Of a stretch of 64,000 nucleotides of DNA, positions 35,877-45,005 are shown one piece after another. The position numbers were made by a program, and so were the translations under genes. The notes beneath the pieces are model-generated. The model was given only the letters and a program-made list of their open reading frames with translations. It was not told the DNA's origin and did not search any database. Source of the DNA: Flavobacterium sp. KMS. GTDB lineage: Bacteria > Bacteroidota > Bacteroidia > Flavobacteriales > Flavobacteriaceae. The stretch's first letter is position 1, and each line of letters begins with the position of its first letter. Location of the stretch: positions 81,828 through 145,827 of the forward strand of contig NZ_JSYP01000010.1 of NCBI RefSeq assembly GCF_000813005.1. The letters are read 5' to 3'.

Positions 35877-37520
35877 TTATGAAACGAATTTTCTGATTTT
35901 ATCGGTTCGCTTTGTGTGAATCCAATCTGGCCAAGTCGATTCATCTTCGGCATCATAAATACGAATTTCTTGATTTTTATCTTCAATAAGTAATTCGTCG
36001 GATGTGCAATTAAGAATCAAAGCGGCGGCAGCAACTCCTGAATAGGTTGCCCCTGCAACACCATGTGATAGTGTACACGCTCCACATAAAAATAAATTTT
36101 CGATCTCGGTTTTGTTTTTATAGGAGAATGGACCAACTTGATTTAATGTTTTTTCAGTTCCATATACATTGCCTTTGGTCGAATTGATATAAAACTCATT
36201 TGTTTTTGGTGTTCCTAATTCGGCTTGAACAATATTTTGTTTTGCATTTGGGATGATTTTCTCCAGATTGTTCATCAGTTTATCAATCACTTTTTCTTTG
36301 AAAACTTTATATTCTTCATTATGATAATCTTCTAATCCGTTAAAATCTTTTAAGTTGTCATAATTTACATAAGTAACGATTTCAAAATTGTGATATCTTC
36401 CGTTAAAACTTGCTGGATCTTTAAGTGTTGTGCAACTTATAAAAACGGCAGGAAATGAATCGCCAGAATCAATGTTGTTACTCATTAGGTTTTCAAAATT
36501 TTCATCGTCGTTTTCATCTTTCATCATCCATATATTTCCCGAATCAATATTAAATTGGGTAACATCCATATCTAATGTCAGGAATAAAATTAATGAGGTT
36601 ACGGAGTATTTAGTTTTCTGTAGTTTCTTAATAAGTGATTTACTTAAATGTTCTTTACCTATTAAGTTTAAATAGGTAATAGACGGATCAGCATTGGAAA
36701 TAATATTTTTAGCAAAAATGGTTTCTCCGTTTTCGAGTTCAACTCCTATTGCTTTTTTATTCTCAATAATTATTCTTTTGACATTTTGCTTTATGCGAAC
36801 TTCTCCACCATGTTTTTTTACTCCATTTGTCATTGCTTTTACAATACCTCCACCTCCGCCCATGGGATAAAAGCCTCCATCAAAATAATGTCCCATCACG
36901 GAACAATGTACAGGGAAACAGGCTCTATTTGGCGAAAGCCCATGATCACCACATTGTATATTAAGGACAGCTTTGAGCATTGGATCTTTTATATGCCAGC
37001 CAATTACTTTTTTTAAAGGGAATAAGGCAAACTTGCCAAAATGTTTGGTTCGGAAGGGAACTGTTATTTTCTGCCACAAACCTTTTAGTTTTGGCATTAG
37101 TTGCAATTCAAAATTTACTTTCTCGACTAAGGAAAGATATTCGGTTATGTTTTTTTCTTCTTTAGGAAAATGTGATGAAAGTGTTTTTTTGAGGTTGTCG
37201 ATTCCTGCTGGTAAATCAAAAGTTTGGTTTCCGATCAGGCAATGTTCGTATGCTTTTTTATTCATTCGGAAAAACACCATATCATTGGCAATTCCTAAGC
37301 CACGATAAAGTTCATTGGTAGACGCTCCTTTATCTATAAGACCTACATAATGTACGCCAGGACTAAAACGTTGTCCCTTTAACATAAAGCTATGACTCCA
37401 GCCACCTGGAACATAATGTTGCTCGAGGATTAAGACTTTTTGCCCAGCTCTTGCTAAACAAATTCCTGTTGCTAAGCCGCCAACTCCTGAACCAATTATG
37501 ATAGTATCAAGCTCTTTCAT
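35877..37520 (-). CDS. Phytoene-desaturase-like FAD-dependent oxidoreductase (second)
   Basis: The 547 residues have the FAD motif TIIIGSGVGGLATGICLARA, LEQHYVPGGWSHSF, and the CrtI/retinol-saturase style tail LFLCGACTLSHGVAGATYSG. It is a longer relative of the product of 12435-13952. A role in setting the double bonds of the polyene or alkyl chain is plausible; carotenoid synthesis is less likely because no phytoene synthase is present. It lies 39 bases upstream of darA. Confidence 0.85.
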   Translation of the reverse strand: MKELDTIIIGSGVGGLATGICLARAGQKVLILEQHYVPGGWSHSFMLKGQRFSPGVHYVGLIDKGASTNELYRGLGIANDMVFFRMNKKAYEHCLIGNQTFDLPAGIDNLKKTLSSHFPKEEKNITEYLSLVEKVNFELQLMPKLKGLWQKITVPFRTKHFGKFALFPLKKVIGWHIKDPMLKAVLNIQCGDHGLSPNRACFPVHCSVMGHYFDGGFYPMGGGGGIVKAMTNGVKKHGGEVRIKQNVKRIIIENKKAIGVELENGETIFAKNIISNADPSITYLNLIGKEHLSKSLIKKLQKTKYSVTSLILFLTLDMDVTQFNIDSGNIWMMKDENDDENFENLMSNNIDSGDSFPAVFISCTTLKDPASFNGRYHNFEIVTYVNYDNLKDFNGLEDYHNEEYKVFKEKVIDKLMNNLEKIIPNAKQNIVQAELGTPKTNEFYINSTKGNVYGTEKTLNQVGPFSYKNKTEIENLFLCGACTLSHGVAGATYSGVAAAALILNCTSDELLIEDKNQEIRIYDAEDESTWPDWIHTKRTDKIRKFVS

Positions 37521-37581
37521 ACTTTATTTTAAGATTTGCTAAAGTATAAAAGAATTCTTACTATATGTGTAGTGGCTTGTT

Positions 37582-38469
37582 TTATTTTGTGTTTTTTAAT
37601 TGATTCCAAAAATCAAAATAATTGAACCATTGTAGGGGATACTTTTCAAGCATGGATTCAACGTTTTCTATGTAAGCACGTAATAACCCTTTTTCATCGC
37701 GATGTTTTACAGCAGCTTCACGAGCATATAAGTGATAATGCAAGTTTGGTTCTTTCATTACATACACAAAAACTACGGGAACTTTTAATCGGGAAGCAAT
37801 TAAAAATGGTCCTGCCGGGAAATTAGCTTCTTGTCCTAATAGTTTGTCTGATAATGATTTTGTTCCTTCAAAATAACGATCTCCTGTAAAACAGATAAGT
37901 TCGTTTCTGCCCAGAGCAGCATTGATTTCGAAAATATGAGACAAATCGTCTTTTATGATAATAAACTTGACAGTTGGTTTTTGGGTAACACTTTCTAAAT
38001 ATTTTTTTATATCCGAATGTTCCAAGTCGGTAGTAACCAAATTGATTTGAAAATTGATATCGATTTCTCCGAAGAAATGTTCTGCAATTTCAAAATTCCC
38101 AATGTGGGCACTAATTAAAACACCACCTTTTTGTTCGGCAAGTAGTTTTTTTAGTGTTTCGATTCCATCAAATTCATAGGTAAATTGTTCTCTTATTCCG
38201 GCAGAAATGGAGACTTTATCTATTATGGTTTGTCCAAAAGTATAGTAACTTTTGAAGACCATTTTTTTGGATTTAAAATAGGAATAGCCTAGTCTTTTAT
38301 TAAAGTAATAAAAGATGGCACGATTGCTTTTTTTGAGAAAAAGGAAATAATAAGATGCGACAAAGTACAGGAGAAAGTAGGCAGATCTAACACCCGCTTT
38401 TTGTATTAAAAAAACGAATATTCTATATCCTAAAACAGTTCCTTTTGATTTGCCATCCCATTTGCTCAT
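37582..38469 (-). CDS. LpxL/HtrB-like lysophospholipid acyltransferase
   Basis: The 295 residues fit the lipid A lauroyl-acyltransferase family, with the HX4E motif in VLISAHIGNFEIAEHFF (His about residue 121) and ICFTGDRYFEGTKS. An N-terminal hydrophobic stretch attaches it to the inner membrane. It could transfer an acyl group from ACP to a lipid or to the resorcinol hydroxyl. It overlaps the ACP gene by one base, consistent with a carrier-bound donor. Confidence 0.87.
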   Translation of the reverse strand: MSKWDGKSKGTVLGYRIFVFLIQKAGVRSAYFLLYFVASYYFLFLKKSNRAIFYYFNKRLGYSYFKSKKMVFKSYYTFGQTIIDKVSISAGIREQFTYEFDGIETLKKLLAEQKGGVLISAHIGNFEIAEHFFGEIDINFQINLVTTDLEHSDIKKYLESVTQKPTVKFIIIKDDLSHIFEINAALGRNELICFTGDRYFEGTKSLSDKLLGQEANFPAGPFLIASRLKVPVVFVYVMKEPNLHYHLYAREAAVKHRDEKGLLRAYIENVESMLEKYPLQWFNYFDFWNQLKNTK

Positions 38470-38723
38470 TAAGCAGTTTTGGCTTTTAGTTTGGTTTCGA
38501 TAAGGTCATAAAAGTTTTGAAAAGTAGCAATGCCAACGAAATCAACTTCAACTAATTTTACGCCAAAATTTGATTCAATAGATACTACCAAGTCTACATA
38601 ATCTAAACTATCTAGTCCTAAAGTATCTTTTAAATTAGCGTTCGGTTCAATGTCATCATTATCAACTTCAAATTCATCAACCAAAAAACCATTAATCTTT
38701 TCTATTATCTCTTGCTTATTCAT
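38469..38723 (-). CDS. Acyl carrier protein (pigment cluster, second)
   Basis: The 84-residue carrier has the phosphopantetheine site TLGLDSLDYVDLVV (Ser about residue 37). It is flanked by an acyltransferase gene (1-base overlap) and a ketosynthase gene (4-base gap), so it probably serves both. Confidence 0.93.
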   Translation of the reverse strand: MNKQEIIEKINGFLVDEFEVDNDDIEPNANLKDTLGLDSLDYVDLVVSIESNFGVKLVEVDFVGIATFQNFYDLIETKLKAKTA

Positions 38724-38727
38724 TATT

Positions 38728-39951
38728 CTATTTAAACTTTTTAACTACGAGTGCAGAATTTGTTCCTCCAAATCCGAAGGAATTGGACAAAAATATATCA
38801 ATTTTTCTATTTAACGTAGTTTTAACTAAATTTAATTTAGCTGCGGCTTCGTCTGGGTTTTCTAAATTGATGTTTGGAGCTATAAAATTATTTTGCATCA
38901 TTAGTATAGAATAAATGACTTCGCTTGCACCTGCCATCCAGCATTCATGCCCTGTCATTGATTTTGTGGAACTTACATAAGGATTGCTTTTTCCAAAGAT
39001 TTCAAAGATTGCTTTGGCCTCATTTTCATCTCCAACAGGAGTAGAGGTAGCATGTGCATTTATGTAGTCAATGTCCGACGCATTTAATTTTGCATCATCA
39101 AGTGCTCTTTGCATTGCTATGGCTGGACCTTCTACATTTGGAGTCGAAATATGTCCTCCATTTGATGAAAATCCGTAACCGCCAACTTCGGCAATTATAG
39201 TTGCACCACGTTTTATCGCAGATTCATAACTTTCTAAGATTAAAGTTGCTCCTCCGCCACTAGGCACTAAGCCATCACGACCAGAATCAAAAGGTCTTGA
39301 TGCTTTGGTAGGGTCATCATCTTCGGAAGCAAAAACACCTAAACCATCAAAACTGCTCATTGCATATTTGTTGATTTCTTGTGCTCCACCACAAATTACA
39401 ATATCTTGAAATCCGCTTTTTATTAAAAAATAAGCCAGACCTATGGCGTGAGATCCACTTGCACAAGCGGCGCTTATGGTTAAATTAATACCTCTTAACT
39501 TAAAGATTGTCGAAAGGTTCATTGTAACAGTTGAGTTCATGGATTTAAAAATTGCTCCAGAACCAATTAAGGCTGTATCTTTTTTTTCTCGAACAATGTC
39601 GGTTGCATCAATAATAGCTTTAGATACGCTATCGTTACCATACATAATACCAACTTCGTTATTGTCGAAAAAAGAATCATCTATTCCAGCATTTTTCAAT
39701 GCTTCGATGGTAGCCATATAAGCATATTCGGTTTCTTCACCAATGCTCATACGTTGTCTTCGGGTTAGTAGACTTTTTAAATCTGGTTTTGGAACCATAC
39801 CAGTTAAGGCCGATTGAAAACCAAATTCTTTTCTCTCTGCATCAAATTGTATTCCTGATTTTCCATTGTACAAGGATTCTTTTACTTCGTTTAATGAAGT
39901 TCCGATACATGAGTAAATTCCCATTCCTGTAATTACAACTCTCCTATTCAT
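38728..39951 (-). CDS. Beta-ketoacyl-ACP synthase (FabF-like, pigment cluster)
   Basis: The 407 residues show a complete Cys-His-His set: ISAACASGSHAI, NAHATSTPVGDENE and STKSMTGHECWMAGASE. It is a KAS I/II enzyme distinct from housekeeping FabF at 53127-54380. With the ACP and FabG-type genes around it, it forms an elongation module. Confidence 0.92.
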   Translation of the reverse strand: MNRRVVITGMGIYSCIGTSLNEVKESLYNGKSGIQFDAERKEFGFQSALTGMVPKPDLKSLLTRRQRMSIGEETEYAYMATIEALKNAGIDDSFFDNNEVGIMYGNDSVSKAIIDATDIVREKKDTALIGSGAIFKSMNSTVTMNLSTIFKLRGINLTISAACASGSHAIGLAYFLIKSGFQDIVICGGAQEINKYAMSSFDGLGVFASEDDDPTKASRPFDSGRDGLVPSGGGATLILESYESAIKRGATIIAEVGGYGFSSNGGHISTPNVEGPAIAMQRALDDAKLNASDIDYINAHATSTPVGDENEAKAIFEIFGKSNPYVSSTKSMTGHECWMAGASEVIYSILMMQNNFIAPNINLENPDEAAAKLNLVKTTLNRKIDIFLSNSFGFGGTNSALVVKKFK

Positions 39952-39972
39952 CTTCTTTTTTATAGTAATTTT

Positions 39973-40704
39973 TTAAGAATATATTCCGCCGTTTATGTTT
40001 ATAACTTCACCAGTTATATAACTTGATTTATTTGAAATCAAAAAGCTTACCAAATTTGCCACTTCTTCTGCTTCGCCAAAACGATTAACAGGAATTAATT
40101 TTAATAATTCTTTTTCGTCTAACTGGCTCGTCATATCAGTTTTTATAAACCCTGGTGCAACGGCATTTACGGTAATATTTCTTTTGGCTACTTCTTGAGC
40201 CAATGCTTTGGTAGCAGCTACAATTGCGCCTTTTGCAGCAGAATAATTGGTTTGACCAGGCGTACCTTTTACTCCCGAAACTGAAACCATATTTACAATG
40301 CGTCCGTATTTATTGCGGAGCATTTTTTGAATAAAAAATTGTGTGACATTAAAAAAACCACCTACACTTGTGTTCATAACTCCATTCCAGTCTTCTTGTG
40401 ACATCCACATAAACAAACCATCTTTTGTAATTCCGGCGTTGTTTACAATTGCCTCAACGATGGCTTCAGGATTTGCATCCTGCCATTTGGTTAATACATT
40501 TTGAACTTCTTCAAAATTAGAAACATCAAATTGTATAATCTCAGCAGTTGCGCCTAATTTTATTACTTCTTCAAGCGTTTGTTCGGCAGCAATTTTGTTT
40601 GAATGATAGTTAATCAGAATGTGGTACTCTGTATCTACAGCTAATTTTTTACAAATAGCACTCCCAATTCCTCGTGAACCACCAGTTACTAATGCACATT
40701 TCAT
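39973..40704 (-). CDS. 3-oxoacyl-ACP reductase (FabG type, pigment cluster)
   Basis: The 243-residue short-chain dehydrogenase has the NADPH motif TGGSRGIGSAI, the NNAG motif, and the catalytic Ser and YxxxK (VSVSGVKG, TNYSAAKGA). It reduces 3-ketoacyl-ACP before dehydration. Its start codon is inside copy 1 of a 92-base duplicated segment. Confidence 0.92.
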   Translation of the reverse strand: MKCALVTGGSRGIGSAICKKLAVDTEYHILINYHSNKIAAEQTLEEVIKLGATAEIIQFDVSNFEEVQNVLTKWQDANPEAIVEAIVNNAGITKDGLFMWMSQEDWNGVMNTSVGGFFNVTQFFIQKMLRNKYGRIVNMVSVSGVKGTPGQTNYSAAKGAIVAATKALAQEVAKRNITVNAVAPGFIKTDMTSQLDEKELLKLIPVNRFGEAEEVANLVSFLISNKSSYITGEVININGGIYS

Positions 40705-40770
40705 ATATGTAAATTTTGTTTTTTATAGGTCATATATGGTATCGCCTTTTTATTTATTGGTCTTGGTGAC
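40698..40770. repeat. 92-base-period duplication, copy 1
   Basis: The segment starting ATTTCATATATGTAAATTTTG recurs at 40790. The similarity continues, with decay, through ATCGCC-T-rich and TTGGT sequence, so the copy includes the last codons of the neighbouring WG-repeat gene. Confidence 0.7.
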
Positions 40771-40789
40771 ACAATTTTTATTAGTCGCG

Positions 40790-40862
40790 ATTTCATATAT
40801 GTAAATTTTGTTTTTTTATAGTCGATTTATGTTATCGCTTTTTTTTACTTACTGGTTTTGTA
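40790..40862. repeat. 92-base-period duplication, copy 2 (overlaps the WG-repeat gene end)
   Basis: This is the second copy; 21 bases at its start are identical to copy 1. Its right part is the true 3' end of the WG-repeat gene, so it is probably the ancestral copy and copy 1 the decayed duplicate. Confidence 0.7.
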
Positions 40863-42061
40863 ACCGGTTTTGTTTTAGTTTCTGACTTTGTTTCCGTTTT
40901 TGGTTTATCAGAGGCGATTTCACTTATAGTATTTTTTTCTTTTGTTTGCGAAAATAGTTCAGCGTTTTCAAACCATTGGTTACCTAATACAGTTCCGTCT
41001 GGTTTAAGAAATCCCCATTTTCCTTCATTTTTTACTCTTGCTAAGCCATCTATAAATCCTTTGTCTTGTTGTACAAATAGAGCAATGACAAATCCGTTTG
41101 CTGTTATGGTATATTGAGTTGGGATTACTAGTTTTCCTGATTCATTAATAAATCCCCAGTTTTTTTCTTTTACAGGAGCTAATCCGTTTGTACTAAAAAC
41201 TTCGGCATCACTATAAGTTGGCGGAATAACAAAATCTGCTTTAGGGTTAATATATCCCCATTTAGATCCAATACAAACCGGAGCTAGATTTTTAGAAAAG
41301 GCTTTTGCTTTATCATATATTGGCAGAATTGCCCAACTTCCTTTTAAGTCAATGAATCCGATTTTTCCATCTTTTCTGGCATAAGTCAAATCTTGAGATT
41401 CGAAATCCCAAATTTTATCAGCACCTTCTACCGGAATAAATTTCCCACCAGATACTAATCCAAAAATTTTGTCTTTTCTGGCCCAAGCCGTGTTTTTATT
41501 ATAATTACCAATTTCGGCATAAGCAGGTTCTATAACCTCTTTTCCAGCAGTATTTATAATTCCCCAATTTTTATTGTTTTCTACTCTTGCAAAACCATTT
41601 TCAAAAGGTTTGATAACATCATATTTTGGTTCTAAAACAACTGCCATTTTTGAATTGATTAATCCAATTTTGTTTCCTTGTTTTATAAAAGCAACACCAT
41701 CTCCAAAATCATATAATTTATCCGAAGGTGGTGCAATTTGTACCTCTCCTTTGGTATTGATGTAAACCCATTTTTTATCTTTAGATACGATACAAATCCC
41801 ACTATTAAAATCTTTGGCGTTATCAAAAGTAGCTGGAATTGCCCAAGCTCCTTTAGTATCGATAAACCCCCATTTTCCATTATCTTCTACAGCAGCTAAG
41901 CCTTCAGAAAAACTTCTTGCAGTTTTGTACTGAGGTTCAATACGAAATGTTCCATCTTTAGTAAGATATCCAATTTTTCCGTTTTTCTTAACTAATGCCA
42001 GTTCTTGACTATTAACAAATTGAATGCTGCACAGCAATAAAAAAATAAGTGTTTTTTTCAT
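40832..42061 (-). CDS. WG-repeat protein, exported
   Basis: I chose the ATG at 42061 (MKKTLIFLLLC) over the upstream ATG at 42076 because it gives a clean signal peptide ending FVNSQ. The 409-residue mature frame has about ten WG repeats (KNGKIGYLTKDGTFRIEPQY, DNGKWGFIDTKGAWAIPATF and so on), each about 45 residues. The C terminus is rich in Lys, Thr and Pro. WG repeats form surface or periplasmic binding folds of unknown specificity. It lies between the FabG-like gene and the lyase gene and may be a passenger. Confidence 0.85.
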   Translation of the reverse strand: MKKTLIFLLLCSIQFVNSQELALVKKNGKIGYLTKDGTFRIEPQYKTARSFSEGLAAVEDNGKWGFIDTKGAWAIPATFDNAKDFNSGICIVSKDKKWVYINTKGEVQIAPPSDKLYDFGDGVAFIKQGNKIGLINSKMAVVLEPKYDVIKPFENGFARVENNKNWGIINTAGKEVIEPAYAEIGNYNKNTAWARKDKIFGLVSGGKFIPVEGADKIWDFESQDLTYARKDGKIGFIDLKGSWAILPIYDKAKAFSKNLAPVCIGSKWGYINPKADFVIPPTYSDAEVFSTNGLAPVKEKNWGFINESGKLVIPTQYTITANGFVIALFVQQDKGFIDGLARVKNEGKWGFLKPDGTVLGNQWFENAELFSQTKEKNTISEIASDKPKTETKSETKTKPVTKPVSKKKR

Positions 42062-42099
42062 GATTTTAAGATTCAAGATTAATAATGTAAAATAAAAAA

Positions 42100-43620
42100 T
42101 TAATTATTTATCAGGTAGTCTTTTACTTTCTGAACAAAAGGATACATAACCTGATCTTCTTTAAATTTAGGTATAATTGTTCTAATATCGTCATATATTT
42201 TTTTGGTAACAGACGAGATTTGATCTTTTTGTTCTAAGTAATCAATTGCCTGAACAATAGTAATCAGTTCTATAGCCAAAACTTCAAATGAATTTTCTAT
42301 CACTTTTGTAGTAATAACAGCAGCATTTGTTCCCATGCTTACAATGTCTTGATTGTCATTGTTGTTTGGGATACTGTGTACATACATTGGGTTAGACAAC
42401 ATTTGGTTTTCAGCAGTTGTTGAGGTTGCAGTAAACTGAACGCCTTGCATTCCGAAATTAAATCCTAATGTTCCAAGATTCACAAATGGAGGAAGGATTT
42501 CGTTTATTTTAGAATTTAATAAATAATTCAATTGACGTTCTGCAAGCATTGTAAGTTTGGTAATAACAATCTTTAACTTGTCCATTTCTAGTGAAATGTA
42601 ATCGCCATGAAAATTACCTCCATGATATACATGTTTGTTTTTTACATCTATAATAGGATTGTCATTTGCCGAGTTAAACTCATCTTCTAGAATCGAACCT
42701 ACATTATTGATAGTCTCTAAGATTGGACCTAGAATTTGTGGCACACATCTTAAAGAATAATACTCCTGTACTTTCTCTTTAAAGATTTCTTCGGTATTTT
42801 CTCCAGTATATAAGTGATCTTCTCTTTTACGGATTAAGGTACTGTCCGAGAGGTTTTCTCTCATTCTTGCAGCTACTTCTCGTTGTCCTTTATGACGTTT
42901 TGTTTGGTTTAATTCTTCCGAAAAATGGTCGTCATAAGCCTGTACAATTTCATTAATTGCGCATGAAAACTTTAATGACCAATCTAATAATTTATTGGCG
43001 TGATGTACATTTACTACACCTATTCCCGTCATTACTGAGGTTCCGTTTATAAGCGCAAGACCTTCTCTTATTTCTACCTGAATAGGAGTTAGGTTCTCAA
43101 TTTCAAAAACTTCTTTTGTAGGTCTTCTTTCGCCTTTGTAAAAAACTTCGCCTTCACCTATTAATGTTAATGCCAAGTGAGATAACTGAACCAAATCTCC
43201 ACTTGCTCCAACTCCTCCATGTTCAAAAATTAATGGGGTAATGTCTTTATTTATGAATTCTTTCATTAAATGAATTACCGAAGGATGTACTCCAGAATTC
43301 CCTAAAGAAAGTGTGTTTAATCGAGCTAGAATTGCTGCTTTTACACAAGCTGCATTTAATGGTTTTCCTGTTCCTGAAGAATGGCTTCTTATTAAATTGT
43401 ATTGTAATTGAATTCGGTCTTCGTCTTTGATACGGTATTGTGCCATTGGTCCAAAACCAGTATTTACACCATAGATCACCTTGTTGCCAGAGAATTCTTT
43501 TAAGAAATCAAAGCTTTCATTTACCCGGTCTAAGACAGTTTTACTAATGTCTATTTTACTATTTCCAAAGATTATGGATTCAAATTCTTTTAAACTTAAA
43601 TATTCGCCAATTGTGTTCAT
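42100..43620 (-). CDS. Tyrosine ammonia-lyase (HAL/PAL family, MIO enzyme)
   Basis: The 506 residues have the MIO-forming Ala-Ser-Gly at 139-141 (GGVGASGDLVQLSH), the Tyr of VIYGVNTGFGPMA and FNSANDNPIID. Length and sequence are very close to what I recall of the F. johnsoniae tyrosine ammonia-lyase, which turns tyrosine into 4-coumarate. The substrate-selecting pair reads SH (RSHSSGTG), as in histidine lyases, and that is also true of my recollection of the F. johnsoniae enzyme. No hut genes are nearby, so histidine use is unlikely. It supplies the aryl starter for flexirubin and starts the minus-strand block. Confidence 0.9.
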   Translation of the reverse strand: MNTIGEYLSLKEFESIIFGNSKIDISKTVLDRVNESFDFLKEFSGNKVIYGVNTGFGPMAQYRIKDEDRIQLQYNLIRSHSSGTGKPLNAACVKAAILARLNTLSLGNSGVHPSVIHLMKEFINKDITPLIFEHGGVGASGDLVQLSHLALTLIGEGEVFYKGERRPTKEVFEIENLTPIQVEIREGLALINGTSVMTGIGVVNVHHANKLLDWSLKFSCAINEIVQAYDDHFSEELNQTKRHKGQREVAARMRENLSDSTLIRKREDHLYTGENTEEIFKEKVQEYYSLRCVPQILGPILETINNVGSILEDEFNSANDNPIIDVKNKHVYHGGNFHGDYISLEMDKLKIVITKLTMLAERQLNYLLNSKINEILPPFVNLGTLGFNFGMQGVQFTATSTTAENQMLSNPMYVHSIPNNNDNQDIVSMGTNAAVITTKVIENSFEVLAIELITIVQAIDYLEQKDQISSVTKKIYDDIRTIIPKFKEDQVMYPFVQKVKDYLINN

Positions 43621-43687
43621 TTAACCCTTTTTGATTATGCTAAATTAATTTTATTTATTAAAATAAATGTAGTTATTTTGATGATGG

Positions 43688-43695
43688 CAAATGTA
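43688..43695 (-). promoter_or_regulatory. Putative -7 element (TACATTTG) ahead of the tyrosine ammonia-lyase gene
   Basis: On the minus strand this matches TAnnTTTG, 68 bases from the ATG. A TTG lies 16 bases upstream instead of the usual 19-21, so the match is partial. It could be the first promoter of the pigment block. Confidence 0.4.
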
Positions 43696-43721
43696 AGGCA
43701 ATAATTAATAACAATTCGTAT

Positions 43722-44984
43722 ATGTTAAAGGAGTTTGTAGATGTTTTAATAATAGGAGCGGGACCCTCTGGATGCGTATCAGCAGCTTATTTACGTAAGA
43801 ATAATTGTAAGATAAAGGTTGTTGAGAAAACTAAATTTCCTAGAATTGTTGTTGGTGAGAGTTTAATACCACGTGTAATGGATCATTTTGCCGAAGCAGA
43901 ATTATTTGATAGTCTCAATGCAATGAACTTTGAGAAAAAGTTAGGAGCGAGATTTATAAGAGGAAATGAAATTTGTGTTTTTGATTTTTCTAATAAATTT
44001 TCTGAAGGTTGGGATTGGACCTGGCAAGTTCCAAGAGCCGATTTTGACAATACGATGGCTCAGGAATTAATTCGAAAAGGAATTGATTTAGAATTTGAGT
44101 CGGAAGTTATAGAAGTTTCTTTTGAAGGAAGCAATTCAAAAACTATTGTGAAAGATGTAAATGGAAATTTAAAAGAGATTCACGCCAAATTTATTATTGA
44201 TTCTAGTGGTTATGGTAGAGTTTTACCAAGACTTTTAGATTTGGACAAGCCATCGGCTTTAGATCCGCATTCTTCTATTTTTACGCATGTAAAAGATATT
44301 AACAGACCAGAAGGTGTAGAGGGAACAATGATTTCTTTTGATGTTCTTGAAACTGAAGTTTGGCTATGGGTAATTCCTTTCTCTAACGGAAATACAAGTT
44401 TAGGAGTGGTAGGCCCTACAGATTTCATCAATTCACTTTCTGAGAATAAAGACAATGCCGAAGCATTAAAAAATGCTATTCAGCTTTCAGATTATTATAT
44501 TAAAAGATTTCAGGGAACAGAGTTTTTATTTGAACCGATTAAGTTAGAAAACTATTCTCGCTCGGTAAAGAAAATGTATGGTGATGGATTTGCTTTGACA
44601 GGAAATAGTACTGAATTTTTAGATCCTGTATTTTCATCGGGAGTTGCTTTTGCTACCGAATCGGGTATGCTTGCTGCAAAACTTTATTTGAAACAATCTC
44701 AAGGAATTCCTGTAGATTGGGAAGTAGAATTTACCGAATATATGAAACGTGGAATTAATGTTTTTACCACTTACGTGAAAGAATGGTACACAGGAAATTT
44801 ACAAACGTTATTCTTTCATCAGCCAGAGAACCCAGATGTAAAACGTAAAATCTGTGCTGTGCTTGCTGGATATGTTTGGGATGAAGAAAACCCATTTGTG
44901 AAAAAACACGATAATGTAATTAAAAATATGGCTTACCTCTTAAATATGGAAAGTAAGAAAAAACAAAACCCTAGTGAAAACTAG
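43722..44984 (+). CDS. Flavin-dependent halogenase-like monooxygenase
   Basis: The 420 residues have the FAD motif IIGAGPSGC, the family motif VVGESLIPRVM, a Lys in FEKKLGARF where halogenases hold the catalytic Lys, and WLWVIP (214-219), the WxWxIP halogenase signature. The tail has LTGNSTEFLDPVFSSGVAFA. The enzyme would chlorinate, or hydroxylate, a phenolic ring; chlorinated flexirubins are known. It is transcribed away from the lyase gene from a shared 101-base gap. Its stop codon lies inside the stem of its terminator. Confidence 0.85.
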   Translation: MLKEFVDVLIIGAGPSGCVSAAYLRKNNCKIKVVEKTKFPRIVVGESLIPRVMDHFAEAELFDSLNAMNFEKKLGARFIRGNEICVFDFSNKFSEGWDWTWQVPRADFDNTMAQELIRKGIDLEFESEVIEVSFEGSNSKTIVKDVNGNLKEIHAKFIIDSSGYGRVLPRLLDLDKPSALDPHSSIFTHVKDINRPEGVEGTMISFDVLETEVWLWVIPFSNGNTSLGVVGPTDFINSLSENKDNAEALKNAIQLSDYYIKRFQGTEFLFEPIKLENYSRSVKKMYGDGFALTGNSTEFLDPVFSSGVAFATESGMLAAKLYLKQSQGIPVDWEVEFTEYMKRGINVFTTYVKEWYTGNLQTLFFHQPENPDVKRKICAVLAGYVWDEENPFVKKHDNVIKNMAYLLNMESKKKQNPSEN

Positions 44985-45000
44985 GGTTTTTGTTTTTTTT
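44965..45000. terminator. Terminator overlapping the halogenase-like gene end
   Basis: A stem AAAACCCTAG/CTAGGGTTTT (44965-44974 and 44981-44990) with 6-base loop TGAAAA is followed by a T-rich tract. The stop codon TAG at 44982-44984 is part of the right arm. A-rich and T-rich flanks allow both directions. Confidence 0.88.
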
Positions 45001-45005
45001 GAATC

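Noticed and set aside
42100..43620. Call as histidine ammonia-lyase (hutH)
   Set aside because: The SH residue pair fits histidine lyases, but no hutU, hutI or hutG is near; the gene is in a flexirubin cluster, and the sequence agrees with my recollection of the F. johnsoniae tyrosine ammonia-lyase.
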